Shown here: in pieces, positions 25,404 through 39,076 of the stretch
Position numbering within the stretch: the stretch's first letter is position 1
How the letters are laid out: each line of letters starts with the position of its first letter
Assembly (NCBI GenBank): GCA_020631735.1
Contig: CM036179.1
Coordinates: 27,643,063-27,707,062 of the forward strand
From: Saccharum officinarum
Lineage: Eukaryota > Streptophyta > Magnoliopsida > Poales > Poaceae
Direction of reading: 5' to 3'
Length of the DNA stretch: 64,000 nucleotides
The notes under the pieces: model-generated
What the model saw: only the letters and a program-made list of their open reading frames with translations
What the model was told of the DNA's origin: nothing
Databases searched by the model: none
Position numbers and translations under genes: made by a program

Positions 25404-28400
25404 TTAGGAATAATCTTCATAATTGGGGTCATACGTCTCGTCATCACTGTCAAAATTGTCCAAATGAGCAACACTATCCAAAGGTTCTGTGTCTTCTTCA
25501 TCCTCTCTGCCTAAATGGAATCGCTCAAGCATTTGAATGTCCTTCGAATTCAGCACTACATCTCCAGGGTCCTCTTCATCAACCATTTCATTGTCTACTT
25601 CCATGGCGGTGCTCACACCGGGTAAGACTATCTCAAAGCTCCCTTGTAGCCCATTCGCTTGATAGAACTCTCCATCATATGTGTCTGTGTTGAGGAAGGT
25701 GTAATCTTCATCGTTTGGAACAGCTAGTTTACCATGCGAAGATACCTGGTGCATAATATACCAACCCTTAAGATGGTCTTTGTCTTGACACGCGTATGGC
25801 GCATGATACACCTGCACGGCCTGTTGAGCCACAATATAGACATCTTTTCCTTCATAGACGGAATCATGTCTAATCTTAACTAGCCCAAGATGAGGGGTCC
25901 ATCTCGTTTGTCCAGGATCAAACCAATGGCACTTGAATATGACATGAGTAAGAGGTACCTGGCCCTCATATTCAAGTTCATAGATCTCCTCAATTATTCC
26001 ATATTATTCGACGCCATTAGTGCGCTGAGTATAAACTTGGCTATTGGTGGTTTTCTGACTGGGTCAGAGCTGCTCATGTCTTGACGTGTGAAAGCGATAT
26101 CCATTCACGTCATAACCGGTATATGACTTCACCCTTAACTTGAAGCCGTTTGCAACCTGTCTCAACTCATCACTCATGGACGCATTGGTCTGCGCCTGCA
26201 AGCTCAAGCATGATACATCGTTATAATATTGGAACGTACGAGGTACTAAGGAATATCGACGAATGTACGAGCTAAGTTGGAAAGTATCTTTTGTTTGAAC
26301 CAATCAATGAAATCAAGCCTCCCAGCTCCCGCGTCCTCTGAAAGAAGGGTATCATGTTCGTGCAGGGTAGGATCGCTTGGTTGATGCCACTCTTGACGAA
26401 CAAATTCCCTGTACCAGAGAGAATCAATGGGGTTTGATATAGAATAGTGATGTCATATTGAAACAAGTTCGATGAGAACTTACTTAATGAATGGTTGAAC
26501 CTCAACAAGGTTGGTGAACACATATAGCGTGATTCTGCGCCACTCTTCTAGATCTAATCTCTTGGGGATCGATCCACTTGCGCTGCCTAGTTGGCCTTTG
26601 AAAAGGCTGAGGGTCGATTCAATTTCGCCAGCATTGTAACGAGGGGGTGGATTATGCTTACTAGGAAGGTTCGGCTTGTAGTAGGATGTCGTGAAGTTTG
26701 AAACCTCCTCCTGAATGCTTGCCTCTACAATGGAAGCCTCAATTCTAGCTTTTTTTGTACATTTCTTGCGAAGATTCTTTAGACATCTCTCAATTAGATA
26801 GCACCAATGGGCTTGTACGGGCCCCCTAATCGTGCCTCATTCGAGAGGTGCACAATCAGATGTTGCATCGACAAGAAGAAGCCAGGTGGAAAGATCTTCT
26901 CAAGCTCACAGACTAACTCAGGTGTCATTTTTTCTAGCTCTTCAATGACGGACTTAGACAGCTCCTTGGCACAAAGCCGGTGGAAGAAGTAGCTCAACTT
27001 TGCCAGCACTAACTAGGCATGCTCAGGGACATAGCCTTGAACCATCACCGGAAGTATCCGCTCAATCCATATGTGGTAGTCATGACTCTTCATCCTGTTA
27101 ACTCGCATAGTCTCTAAGTTCACACCCCTGCTCAGATTTGCTGCATACCCATTAGGGTACATTAAATCCTTGATCCATTGAAGCACTTCCCTCCTTTGAC
27201 CTATTTTCAAGACATAGGGGGTCTTAGGCCTTCTCCACTGTTTTCCTGTTCTAGGATGCCGCATCTCTAGGTTTGGCCTATCACACAACATTGCCAAGTC
27301 CACTCTAGCCTTAGGGTTGTCCTTAGACTTGTCAGTGTCCATGAGCGTCGCCCAAAGTGCCTCTATGATATTCTTTTCAGTGTGCATGACATCAATGTTA
27401 TGGGGCAGTAGGAGGTCATTGAAATAGAGGAGCCTCATCAAGCCGGACTTATGAGTCCACATATGTTGCTCACCATATCCCACGAAACCACCATCTTCGT
27501 TAGGCACAAGAGCCTCTATCTAAGCACGAACCTCTTGCCTAGTCCTCAAGCGCGGTCTAGGATCCATCACTTTGACACCTTTCGTAAAGCTCTTGATGTC
27601 TTGTCTGAATGGATGGTCAAGGGGGAGGAATGGACGATGTTTGTCGAACGACAAATACTTACCACCCTTCTTCAACCATATGAACCTCACAGCTTCCTTG
27701 CATAGTGGGCATGGGAACTTCCCCTGAACACACCAGGCACACATCAACCCATACGCTAGGAAGTCGTGTAGGGAGTAGTGGTAACAGACGTGCATTTTGA
27801 AGCTTGTCTTCGTAGCTCGGTCATATGTCCACACCCCTTTGACCCAAGCATCGATCAACTCATCTATCACAGGCTCCATGAAGACACCCATATTACTCCC
27901 CGAGTGTCCAGGGATTATCAACGATAGGAACACGGTATGTCGTTCAAAGGAGACGCCGGGGGGAGATTAAGGGGGATGACGAACACGGGCCAACATGTGT
28001 ATGGTGCAGCGATCATACCATATGGATTGAACCCATCTGTTGCTAGCGCTACACGTACATTACGAGCCTCCTCTGCTTTCTGAGGATGCCGCACATTGAA
28101 GTACTTCCATGCATCAGCATCAGATGGATGTATAATCTTCTCAGGATTGTACCGCTTCCTATTTTTGTGCCATATCATCTGTTTTGTGGATTCCTCGGTC
28201 ATGAACAGCCGTTGGAGCCTCGCCAGGAAGGAAAGGTGTCGTAGGACTCTCATTGGGATCTTAAGCTACTTCTTCTGGCCATCCCCAGAGTCTACCTCCA
28301 CATACCTGGAGGATTTACACTTCGGGCAATACTTTGCATCTGCGTGTTCTTTCCTAAATAGGACACACCCCTTCGGACACACATGTATCTTGTCATAGGG

Positions 28401-29015
28401 CATCTTCAATGCAAGAAGGAGCTTCTCTGACTCGTACAAGTTCTTCGGCATAATATGTGTCGCCGGTAGCATATCGCTCCACACGGCCACCATCTTGTCG
28501 AAGCCTTCTCGACTTAGGTTCAACTCGGCCTTCAACCCCATTACGCGGCCAATGGCATCCATCTGAGAAACATTAGTACGGGCGTGAAGGGGTCTCTATG
28601 CCGAGCCCAACATCAGGTAGAAGGCATCTACGGTAGCCTCCATCTCCTCCTTTTCATGGCATTCAGCGAATTGAGCTTGGTGAAAGTCATCCATCATGTC
28701 AGGTACCCCAGCATCATCATCGAAAGCCTCGAGCCATGGTCTGATCACCTCCTCCCTGATACGATCAGCTTCACCATGGTGGATCCATCGGTGGTAGCCT
28801 GGAGTAAATCCGGACTTCACAATATGTCTACCCATGGTGAACCTATCTTTCCTTCTCATGTTGTCACAATCGCTGCAGGGACAAACCACTAGAGAATGGC
28901 CTCTAGCACTCTCGCCAAATGCATGCTTTAAGAACTCTTCAACCTTGACTATAAACATCGGGTCAAAATCGTACTCGTCTCTCCGGAGCGTGTACATCCA
29001 CTCACGGTCCTCCAT
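25404..29015 (-). pseudogene. CACTA transposase TNP2-like gene, decayed
   Basis: Catalytic-type transposase of CACTA elements. From its start at 29015: Transpos_assoc-like region (MEDREWMYTLRRDEYDF, then CPCSDCDN); CPKGCVLFRKEH with KYCPKCKSSR; Transposase_21 region (YGMIAAPYTCWPVFVIPLNLPP, SLIIPGHSGSNMG, WTYDRATKTSFKMHV, CPLCKEAVRFIWLKKGGKY, LLPHNIDVMHTEKN); DUF4218-like (LSYFFHRLCAKEL, KIFPPGFF); an exon around 26720-26500; then DUF4216-like (YYGIIEEIYELEYEG, FKCHWFDPG) and an acidic tail ending 25404. In-frame TAGs at 28596, about 28263, about 27520 and about 27010, plus a frameshift after the PP codons near 27960. Several stops fit CAG to TAG. Not functional. Confidence 0.9.
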
Positions 29016-30159
29016 CCTTTAACAGACGTATCAGCAGACATGAGTGACCAGACAATTGCATCTACGCGGTGTCCCTACTCTCTAATAGGTGAGGATAGGT
29101 CCTAATCCCACCCACGGATCCATAGATTAGGTTAGTTTCCATGCTCCGCTCCTATCCAAGACGGAATTTTAGCAACACCTCCCCGTTGTTCTCCCGATAC
29201 ACGTCCTGCAAGGGAGAGTGTGTATCTGGAGAACAACAAGGGGTGATGCCGAAACACCGTCTAGGACCGGAGCGAACCATGGAAACTAACCTATCTATGC
29301 ATTCGTGGGTTGTCTAAAAAACGTGGACAATCCAAAACAGATACGGTGCAGATATGCAAAGACCTACATACCTCCAACCATATCTCTTTCGGACAGGAGA
29401 CGCCTAACTGGGATACGCGACCTAAGACCATGATACGGATAGAGGGCTTATACCTAGGGGGCCGGTGAAGTAAGGCTAGCGGGGCAGTGGCGAGTCGACA
29501 CAGTGGCGAGGTGATGCAGTGCAGGTAGACCCGCGACGCCGACGAACACGATCAGGGTCCTCCGGGTATTTGGTGTATGTTGAGGCCGTATCTTGGAGCT
29601 CACCTGAAATATCGAGCATCTCGTTGACGCAACATGCCGAGTTACTTGCGAGAAAAGTGATTTTAAATTATAAAAAATCCAAACAAAGTCTGAAAATCAC
29701 GAAACTTGTCGAAACATGCCGAGTTACTTGCGAGAATAGTTTTTTTAAAAAAATTTGCCGAGTGCTAGGGGCCTGGCACTCGGCAAAAATGTGTTTTAAA
29801 AAAATAAAATAAAATTTTGCCGAGTGCCAGGGTGACGGCACTCAGCAAAATTGTTTTAAAGAAAACAAAAAATTTGCCGAGTGTCAGCCCTCTGGCACTC
29901 GGCAAAATATTGTTTTAAAAAAAGAAATTTTGTCGAGTGCCTGTGTGATGGCACTCGGCAAAATAGATTTAAAAAAATTTAACCGTGTGCCGGCCGTTAG
30001 GCACTAGGCAAAATTTGATGGTAGGTGGCCGCCGTGACGGCCCAGCCACCTTTTGTCAAGTGTCAGGCTCGGCAAAGCCAGCTTTGCTGAGTGCGACACT
30101 CGGCAAAATATTACTTTGCCGAGTGCCTTGATAAAAAGCACTGAGCAAAGCCTGTAGTG
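29016..30159. repeat. CACTA 5' non-coding and right subterminal repeats
   Basis: 29016-29740 is the leader side of TNP2 with no gene; two nearly inverse phrases (AGCAACACCTCCCCGTTGTTCTCC and GGAGAACAACAAGGGGTGATGCCG, about 29171-29255) form an imperfect stem. 29745-30150 holds about ten TTTGCCGAGTG / CACTCGGCAAA motifs, then the terminal GCCTGTAGTG. Confidence 0.8.

Positions 30160-30161
<2 letters not shown>

Positions 30162-30243
<82 letters not shown>
30162..30243. repeat. TA microsatellite abutting the CACTA right end
   Basis: About 80 bp of TA directly after the ATT target duplication. Confidence 0.95.
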
Positions 30244-32095
<1,852 letters not shown>

Positions 32096-35000
32096 ATGGA
32101 GGCGGCAGTTGGAGCGGCGAACTGGCTCCTTGGCAAGGTGCTTACCAAGCTGTCCGATGACCTGGTGGCTGGGTATGTGGCCAGTCGTGAGCTCGGTCTC
32201 AACTTCGACAAGGTGAAGACCGAACTGAATTACACGCTCGGGCTACTGCACGCTGCGCAAGGGAGAGACGTCAGCTACAACCCAGGCTTACAGGCGCTGC
32301 TGGAGGACCTCAGCAAGAAGGCAGATGAAGCCGAGGATGCTCTGGACGAGCTCCACTACTTCATGATCCAAAACGAGCTCGACGGCACCCAGGAGGCCAC
32401 CCCGCAGCTTGGCGATGGCCTCGGCGCTCAAGCTCTGCATGCCGGCCATGCTGCTCGCAACACTGCCGGTAAATGGCTCTCCTGCTTCTCTTGTTGCCGT
32501 TCACAAGATGCTGCTGCTGTTTCCAATGGCACACATAACACAAGCGAGGCTAAGTCTGATGACAAGTTGCCATTCGACCGAGTGGCCATGTCCAACAAAA
32601 TCAAGCAGCTGTTAGAGGACATGAAGTCCCTATGTCCTCATATCTCTGAATTGCTTAAGATAAGTGCAAGCAGTAGCCTAGTTCCACGAAGTATGGCTAA
32701 CTCACTGGAACGCCCTGCAATCGGGTCAACAATTAGACAAGATAAGCTGTATGGAAGGAGCACTGTTTTTAATGAAACCATAAAAGGCATGACAAGTGCC
32801 ACTTGGCATGAAACCCTGTCAGTTCTTCCTATAGTTGGCCCTGGTGGTATTGGAAAGACAACTTTCACCCAGCACCTTTACAATGACAAAAGGACAGAAG
32901 AACACTTCACAGTTAGGGCCTGGGTATGTGTGTCAACTAGTTTTGATGTGCTTAAGCTTAGCAAAGAAATCTTGGAGTGCCTACCTGCAACTGAAAATGA
33001 AGGTGTGAAAGAAACAAACAACTTAGACCAGCTTCAGAAATCCATTGCAGAGAGATTGAGATCAAAAAGGTTCTTAATTGTCTTAGATGATATATGGCAA
33101 TGCAGTGACGATAAGTGGGCAAATCTCTTAGCTCCATTCAAAATGAGAGGAGCTGGAATAGGTAGCATGATTATTGTCACAACTCGGTTTCCATATATAG
33201 CACAAATGGTCAAGACAACTACTCCAGTAAACCTGGAAGGTTTGGAGCCCGCTGAGTTCTGGATTTTCTTTCAAGCATGTGTATTTGGTGAAGTCACAGT
33301 TGAGCATGATAAAGAAGACCTTATTGAAGCTGGAAGACAAATAGCAGATAAATTGAAGTGTTCCCCACTGGCAGCCAAAACAGTTGGTCGGTTATTGAAG
33401 AAGAGATTTTCTCGAGAACATTGGGTGCAGATTCTTGAAAACAAGGAGTGGCTAAACCAAACCCATGACGATGATATTATGCCAGCTCTAAAAATTAGCT
33501 ATGACTACCTTCCTTTCCATCTAAAAAAATGTTTCTCATATTGTGCCCTCTACCCTGAGGATTATAAGTTTCAAAGCTTAGAGATTGGTCGTTTTTGGAT
33601 TTCCCTTGGCATCACAGACTCTGATGGTCAGAATGATAAAGTTGTGGACATTGGATCGAAGTATTTGGACGAACTACTTGACTATGGTTTTCTGATGAAA
33701 GGAGATGATAATTATTATGTAATGCATGATTTGATGCATGAGCTTGCCCAGATGGTTTCTTCAAAAGAATGTGCCCACATCAATTGTTCCAGTTTTAGAG
33801 CAGAGGACACATCATCATCTATTCGCCACCTATCCATTTTGATGCAGAATAAATGCATTGAAAATTTTGTTGGAGAAATGGATAAATTGAGGAGAAGGAT
33901 AGACATTGGAAATCTGCGGAGTTTGATGATTTTTGGAGAATACAAAAGGGCTAGCTTGGTCAATATTTTTAGAGATACATTTAAGGACTTAAAGGGCCTC
34001 CGTGTTCTGTTTATATACATGAACTCCCAAGATTCTTTGCCACACAATTTCTCAAAGCTTATCCACCTTCGGTACCTAAAACTGAAATCACCTGATTACT
34101 CGAAAGTGTGTTTGCCTAGCACAGTATCCAGGTTTTATCACTTGAAATTCTTGGACCTCCAAGAATGGGAAAGTAGTTGTGATTTGCCTAGAGGCATTAG
34201 CTGCCTTGTGAATTTGTGTCATTTCCTTTCCAATGTTGAATTCCATTCCAATGTTCCTGAGGTTGGAAAAATGAAGCTATTACGAGAGTTGAGAAGATTC
34301 CGTGTTAAGAAAGAGAGTGACGGATTTGAATTACGAGAGTTGGGTCTGTTGGAAAAGATTGGAGGGAAACTTGAAATACATGGGCTTGAAAACGTGAGAA
34401 CCAGGGAAGAAGCTAATGAAGCCAAATTGAAGGCAAAAAGAAATCTAACTGAGTTGGCTTTAGTTTGGAGTGGTGGGCAACCATCCATGGAAGATGATAT
34501 TCTAGATGGTCTTAAGCCGCACTCCAATCTAAGAGCCCTTGGCATTGTAAATCATGGTGGTGCCACTGGCCCTGCATGGTTGTGTAGCAACACCCACTTG
34601 AAAAACTTGGGGACCCTCCATCTGGAGGGTGTATCTTGGTCCACTCTTCCTCCTTTCGGGCTGATGCATCATCTAGGAACACTCGAGCTGGAAAACATTG
34701 TTGGGATACGCCAGTTTGGACCAGACTTCATTGGTGGCATCACAGAAAAAAGTTTCACACAGTTGAAGGAGGTCGAGTTTGCTGATATGCCAGAACTTGT
34801 CGAGTGGGTTGGGGGAGCTGACACACAGTTATTCTCAAGGCTTGAAAGAATCAGGTGCATTAATTGTCCCAAGCTCATTGCACTACCATTCTCAGGGTTC
34901 CCTAATCTGTGTGATCTTTGCACTTATAAATGTCCGGAGTTGTGCCTGCCTCCTCTGCCTCACACTTCCAAGCTATCTTCTTTCCAAACAGACTACTTAG

Positions 35001-36232
35001 ATTATCGCAGAAGTCGCTTGTCCATTAATAAGATGTCGTGTGAATTGGCCCTCCACAATCTCGGTGAAGTAGAAAATCTGACAATTAATGATGCATCACT
35101 CATCTCATTTACGGATCTCCAAAAGCTACATCCATTAAGAAGTATAGAGGTTGGGAGATGCGATGAAAGATTTCTGAGAGCACTGGATAATGGCATTGTG
35201 CTCCAATCAGTTCAATCTCTAAAACTGGAGAAATTTCGTGTCACCAGAAAATCATTGGCAAGTTTGTTCAGATGTTTCCCATCTCTTTCTGGTTTGAATT
35301 TAAAAGCATCAGATGAGGATCATGATGACGAGGAAGTCATACTGCAGTTTCCACCCTCCAGCTCACTCAGACGTGTACGGTTGGATGTGTGTCATAATCT
35401 AATTCTACCTGTGCAGGATGGATGTGGATTACGTGGCCTCTTGTCGCTCGAATCAGTTTCGATAGTGAATTGTGGCAAGCTGTTCTCGGGGTGGTCCACG
35501 GGAGGAGCAGATTGCAGCAGCATTAACCCTTTCCCTCCTTGTGTTAAGGAACTCTGGTTTTGGAATGAACCTAGCACTCTGTCAATGGCTCTACTCTCAA
35601 ATCTGACATCTCTTAAGCGTCTTGAACTAGGAAATTGCAAGAATGTCACCATGGATGGGTTCGATCCTCTCATCACTTGCAAACTCGAGCATCTGTCGGT
35701 TTCGAATAGGAAAGAAGAGGGTGAAACTGAGCCCTATTCTATTTCTGTAGCGGGGGATCTACTCGCTGAGGTGTCAAGGACAAAAACAATGCCCGCAGGT
35801 TCGTTCCCACTGGTGAGCCTTTCGGTGGATTGCATCTACGCAGTGCTTGTTGCTCCTATCTGCACCCGCCTCTCCGCTACCCTCCGGACGTTATGGTTCA
35901 ACTTTGACTGGCGGGCGGAGAGCTTCACGGAAGAGCAGTGCCAGGCGCTTCAGCTCCTCACCTCCCTTGAGGACCTAGGCATTTATGATTGCAGGGATCT
36001 GCAGTCACTCCCTCAGGGGTTGCATCGCCTCTCTTCTCTAGAGTATTTACAAATCTTTGGGTCGCATAGAATCAGGTCGCTGCCCAAGGAGGGCTTCCCC
36101 GACTCACTGCGACGCCTAAGAATATCTAATTGTTGCCGAGAGCTTTACGAGGAATGCCAGCAATTAAGAGGAACACGGCCAGATATAGAAGTACGTGCCA
36201 ACCTACCAAGTAGGACTACTAATGAAGATTGA
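32096..36232 (+). CDS. NLR2: intact CC-NB-ARC-LRR immune receptor (1378 aa)
   Basis: Second uninterrupted receptor of the array, same orientation as NLR1. The ATG at 32096 follows the conserved leader and matches NLR3 and NLR5. Visible: Rx-type coiled coil with EDALDEL; SCFSCC cysteine cluster after it; P-loop GPGGIGKTT at 248-256; RNBS-A FTVRAWVCVST; kinase-2 FLIVLDDIW at 326-334; CSPLAAK; LKKCFSYCALYPED; intact MHD at 543-545; LRRs to the end, stop TGA at 36230. Single exon. The coiled coil and NB-ARC are nearly the same as NLR1's, and its last 850 bp appears identical to NLR4 beyond the gap. By family knowledge a cytosolic or membrane-associated effector sensor; the effector cannot be inferred. 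No integrated domain. Confidence 0.95.
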   Translation: MEAAVGAANWLLGKVLTKLSDDLVAGYVASRELGLNFDKVKTELNYTLGLLHAAQGRDVSYNPGLQALLEDLSKKADEAEDALDELHYFMIQNELDGTQEATPQLGDGLGAQALHAGHAARNTAGKWLSCFSCCRSQDAAAVSNGTHNTSEAKSDDKLPFDRVAMSNKIKQLLEDMKSLCPHISELLKISASSSLVPRSMANSLERPAIGSTIRQDKLYGRSTVFNETIKGMTSATWHETLSVLPIVGPGGIGKTTFTQHLYNDKRTEEHFTVRAWVCVSTSFDVLKLSKEILECLPATENEGVKETNNLDQLQKSIAERLRSKRFLIVLDDIWQCSDDKWANLLAPFKMRGAGIGSMIIVTTRFPYIAQMVKTTTPVNLEGLEPAEFWIFFQACVFGEVTVEHDKEDLIEAGRQIADKLKCSPLAAKTVGRLLKKRFSREHWVQILENKEWLNQTHDDDIMPALKISYDYLPFHLKKCFSYCALYPEDYKFQSLEIGRFWISLGITDSDGQNDKVVDIGSKYLDELLDYGFLMKGDDNYYVMHDLMHELAQMVSSKECAHINCSSFRAEDTSSSIRHLSILMQNKCIENFVGEMDKLRRRIDIGNLRSLMIFGEYKRASLVNIFRDTFKDLKGLRVLFIYMNSQDSLPHNFSKLIHLRYLKLKSPDYSKVCLPSTVSRFYHLKFLDLQEWESSCDLPRGISCLVNLCHFLSNVEFHSNVPEVGKMKLLRELRRFRVKKESDGFELRELGLLEKIGGKLEIHGLENVRTREEANEAKLKAKRNLTELALVWSGGQPSMEDDILDGLKPHSNLRALGIVNHGGATGPAWLCSNTHLKNLGTLHLEGVSWSTLPPFGLMHHLGTLELENIVGIRQFGPDFIGGITEKSFTQLKEVEFADMPELVEWVGGADTQLFSRLERIRCINCPKLIALPFSGFPNLCDLCTYKCPELCLPPLPHTSKLSSFQTDYLDYRRSRLSINKMSCELALHNLGEVENLTINDASLISFTDLQKLHPLRSIEVGRCDERFLRALDNGIVLQSVQSLKLEKFRVTRKSLASLFRCFPSLSGLNLKASDEDHDDEEVILQFPPSSSLRRVRLDVCHNLILPVQDGCGLRGLLSLESVSIVNCGKLFSGWSTGGADCSSINPFPPCVKELWFWNEPSTLSMALLSNLTSLKRLELGNCKNVTMDGFDPLITCKLEHLSVSNRKEEGETEPYSISVAGDLLAEVSRTKTMPAGSFPLVSLSVDCIYAVLVAPICTRLSATLRTLWFNFDWRAESFTEEQCQALQLLTSLEDLGIYDCRDLQSLPQGLHRLSSLEYLQIFGSHRIRSLPKEGFPDSLRRLRISNCCRELYEECQQLRGTRPDIEVRANLPSRTTNED

Positions 36233-38099
36233 CAAGGTACACTACACTGCTTATTTCCATATTAACATATTAACGATCTATGGCGTATTACAGTAGTAAC
36301 TTATTATTTCTGCAGCAATTACTATTGTGCTTCCAGACCTGTAAAGTTGGTTGGCTTTCTTCTCCTGTACGTATGCGTCCGCGATTCAAACATTCAGAAC
36401 TGAAATCTATACTCTGAGCAAACAATACCAAGTCGAAGGACTCAGTTCTGCAGTCCCTCCCTATCCCTCAAGGATCGCTGGATCTCCTAAATAATTCAGA
36501 TCGGTACCCAAGCAAAGCAAGGGCTTCCAAATTACTGCAGTGGCTAATCAAAACTAATTGTTGCGACGAGGTTGCTCAGGAATGCTACTAGAAATCAAGA
36601 GAAACAAGGCCTGATATAACTCTACTTGACTGGTGAAGATTGACAAGGTAATAACACACTAACACCTGTGCTCTCCGCCTAAATTTCCTACCGACAATCT
36701 GCACCACCACTTGTTCAGATACGACTCTTTTCTGCGGCAATTACTCATTTAATGTGCTTATGCATGTTGTTTTCACAAATTCAACCCTTCACTTTGCATC
36801 AATCCGCAGGCAATCTGAAAATAATACTGCTACTTCAGATCCTCCATTTATGATTTCATTCACGTTTGAAGCGACCACTTTGATTATCTGGATTGCTGCC
36901 TTTTACATGTATAGTCTGTATGCTTCTGCAATACATTTCTCTAATCATCAACTGGTCTGTTTCTGAAGCTTGGAATTGCATCCTACTCTGCATCAGGTCA
37001 AGGATGGTAACACTCGACACGACGACACCCGACAACAACTCAACCAAGATCTGCAGGTCTGACCTTGACATGATCGATATGGTTTGCATTGCCATGCTTT
37101 GTTTACCCGTGAAAGAGAATAACATGCCGAATTCTGCATTGCAACCTGTGAACTAATTATGTACTTGAATCCTTTGGCAGAAAGTTAACCTTGTTAGAGG
37201 CCGTGCCCTCCGCCCTCCTGCAACTGCATGTGCTAGTGCTTTGACGGTTGAAGCCTTGAAGAATGATGCGGTTCTCAAACAAGTGTTTCCACATTTCAGT
37301 TTCAGATTTGTATATAGGTATGTAGTTTCCAGAATAGTCGAAAGGTCGTGGCACTTTCGAATTCTAGATGCTCTTGTATGACTGAAGAGCATGGCTTGTT
37401 ATCCATGGCAGGCGCAGCTCAGCTGTGGAAGGAGATGACAAGGACAGCCGGTGTTGTGGCGCTAGCAAGGTGGAAGAAATGAAGAGCACTGAAGCTGGAA
37501 GACAATTCGTGCTGGAGGTTCAGCTCTACAACTGAAGAATATGCCTTTCGAATTTTGATCCTTGGTAGGCTCAGCTCAGTTACTTTTGAATTGAAGAAGA
37601 TAAAGCAGCAGTTGGCATGGGCGAGGACAGTGGACGGCGATCGATGATATTCTTGGGCCACGGTAGCGGTTTGAAGCCCAACAACAACTTATATATAAAC
37701 GAACGCCTGATCAAGAAGGCCGTCATGTCTCTTCCATGATCGCATTGTTCATCATGTCTTTATCTCCTTTATTAGGAGTTGCTACTTTTTTTTGTTCTCG
37801 AGACTGCAGTAATTGAGATCAAAGTATTCCTCTTCAGATTCTAGTATACTGTAGTTGTATGACAACGTGCAAACACTAAGCTGCCTCAACAAATCTGTAA
37901 ACTTGTACAGTAACATCTGATGATCGATCAATTGTGCAAGAAGCCAAGAAGTCAACAGCAGGAAGTGTTTTGCGACTAAGATGCACGAAAGATCAAACCA
38001 CTTCTTATAAATCAAGTAAAGCATGTACAAGTACAGAATGGGTATTGACTGGTAAAACTGATCACTGGACCATTTAATTTTGTTCACCAAAGTTTCAGT
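36233..38099. other. NLR2 downstream flank
   Basis: Begins with the conserved possible 3'-UTR intron (CAAG|GTACACTACAC to TTTCTGCAG at about 36315) and the degraded duplicate of the terminal codons at about 36590-36650. Then blocks shared with the flanks of NLR1, NLR3 and NLR4. Small open frames around 36754-37392 recur in all flanks but lack recognisable domains. 37688 is the empty site for the 4-kb TA-flanked element. Confidence 0.6.
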
Positions 38100-38206
38100 A
38101 AAAAAGGGGCAGACCCAGTGCCAGAGGCTCCCACACGAGTGGGGTCTGGGGAAGGGAATAACCGAAGCAAGGTCTTACCCTCGCAGAAATTCTGCAGAGA
38201 GACGGT
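38100..38206 (-). mobile_element. Short tRNA-type SINE fragment
   Basis: On the + strand: A-run, GGGGCAGACCCAGTGCCAGAGG, CGAGTGGGGTCTGGGGAAGGG, GGTCTTACCCTCGCAGAAATTC. In reverse complement this is the GGGTAAGACC...CCCCAGACCCCACTCG...CTGGGTCTGCCCC body common to plant tRNA-derived SINEs. The paralogous flank of NLR1 at about 19145 reads CAGTATCTACTTAAATACC with nothing inserted, an empty site. The flanking duplication is about 4-5 bp (CAGTA / CGGTA), and the element looks 5'-truncated. Confidence 0.6.
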
Positions 38207-39076
38207 ACCTACTTAAATACCTCTATTGCCCTAAATCCGCTCTCAATTCAATTTAGTTTCTCCACGTCAGCAAACACTCGCTCTTCTGTCCAAGAGAGGT
38301 TTTTTTGAGCTTAACGAGTGAGACAAGAGACCAGACCTTTATTCCCTTGTAGGATTTCCTTTCACTTTATCAGCTCCAAATTCGAGAAAAGATAAGGGCA
38401 AAGCAAAGCACAAAAATCTCTTTGTTCCGACATGACATGAGGGCAAATTTTCAAGAAAATGTGAAATGATTGATACTATGATTAGTCTGTAGTCATCAAG
38501 GTACAGAAAACTCATTTTGAGTTAAGCTCATGACAATAATTGGGCCCATAAGTGACTACACATATAACAGCATTTTTTAACGACTCACCTAAACTTCCAC
38601 AATCATTGCATAAAGAATCCACTGTAATGACTAAGGAGTATTCCGTCCGTGTATGAGAAAGATAATGAAAAGTAAAAAACACACTTACTGTTGAGTATGT
38701 AACAACCTCATATATTACAGGAGAGTGAACAAAGCAGACAACAATGGCACAAAGTGCAACCGGCTAGTTGGAGGAGCATGGGTGAGTCAGGTAGGGCGAT
38801 TGTAAAAGTAATAAAGCTGGATACTGGTACATCTGGAAAAGGAAAACAGTAGGGTACACAAGAACACATAACGCCTGAATGAACTTTTATTTTTGTAGCA
38901 CCGAGACCTGCTAGATATTTTTCGATTCATTTTTTTTTCCAAATTGAACTCTAGTTTCAATTAGCTAATAAGATCAGAGTCTTCTTCAGGTTTACAAGAA
39001 AACTTATCAAGGCAGTATGTCCTTTCTAAAACGTTGGCAACCCGGTTCCGGTGTTTTGGAGTGGTGTTAAACACCA
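38207..39076. other. NLR2-NLR3 spacer, no gene
   Basis: To about 38850 it follows the NLR1 flank (19150-19845). It then switches to sequence homologous to 31505-31690, directly upstream of NLR2 (CCTGCTAGATATTTTTC, TTTACAAGAAAACTTATC, CCTTTCTAAAACGTTGGCAACC). This shows the ancestral spacer before about 11.7 kb entered the NLR1-NLR2 interval. Confidence 0.6.

Noticed and set aside
34669..34923. Antisense open frames inside the NLR genes (several per gene)
   Set aside because: They recur only because the sense strand is conserved; no start context or domain supports them.
36754..37392. Small open frames conserved in the flanks of NLR1-NLR4 (also near 44765, 53691)
   Set aside because: Conserved because the flank is duplicated; different frames are kept equally well and no domain is visible.
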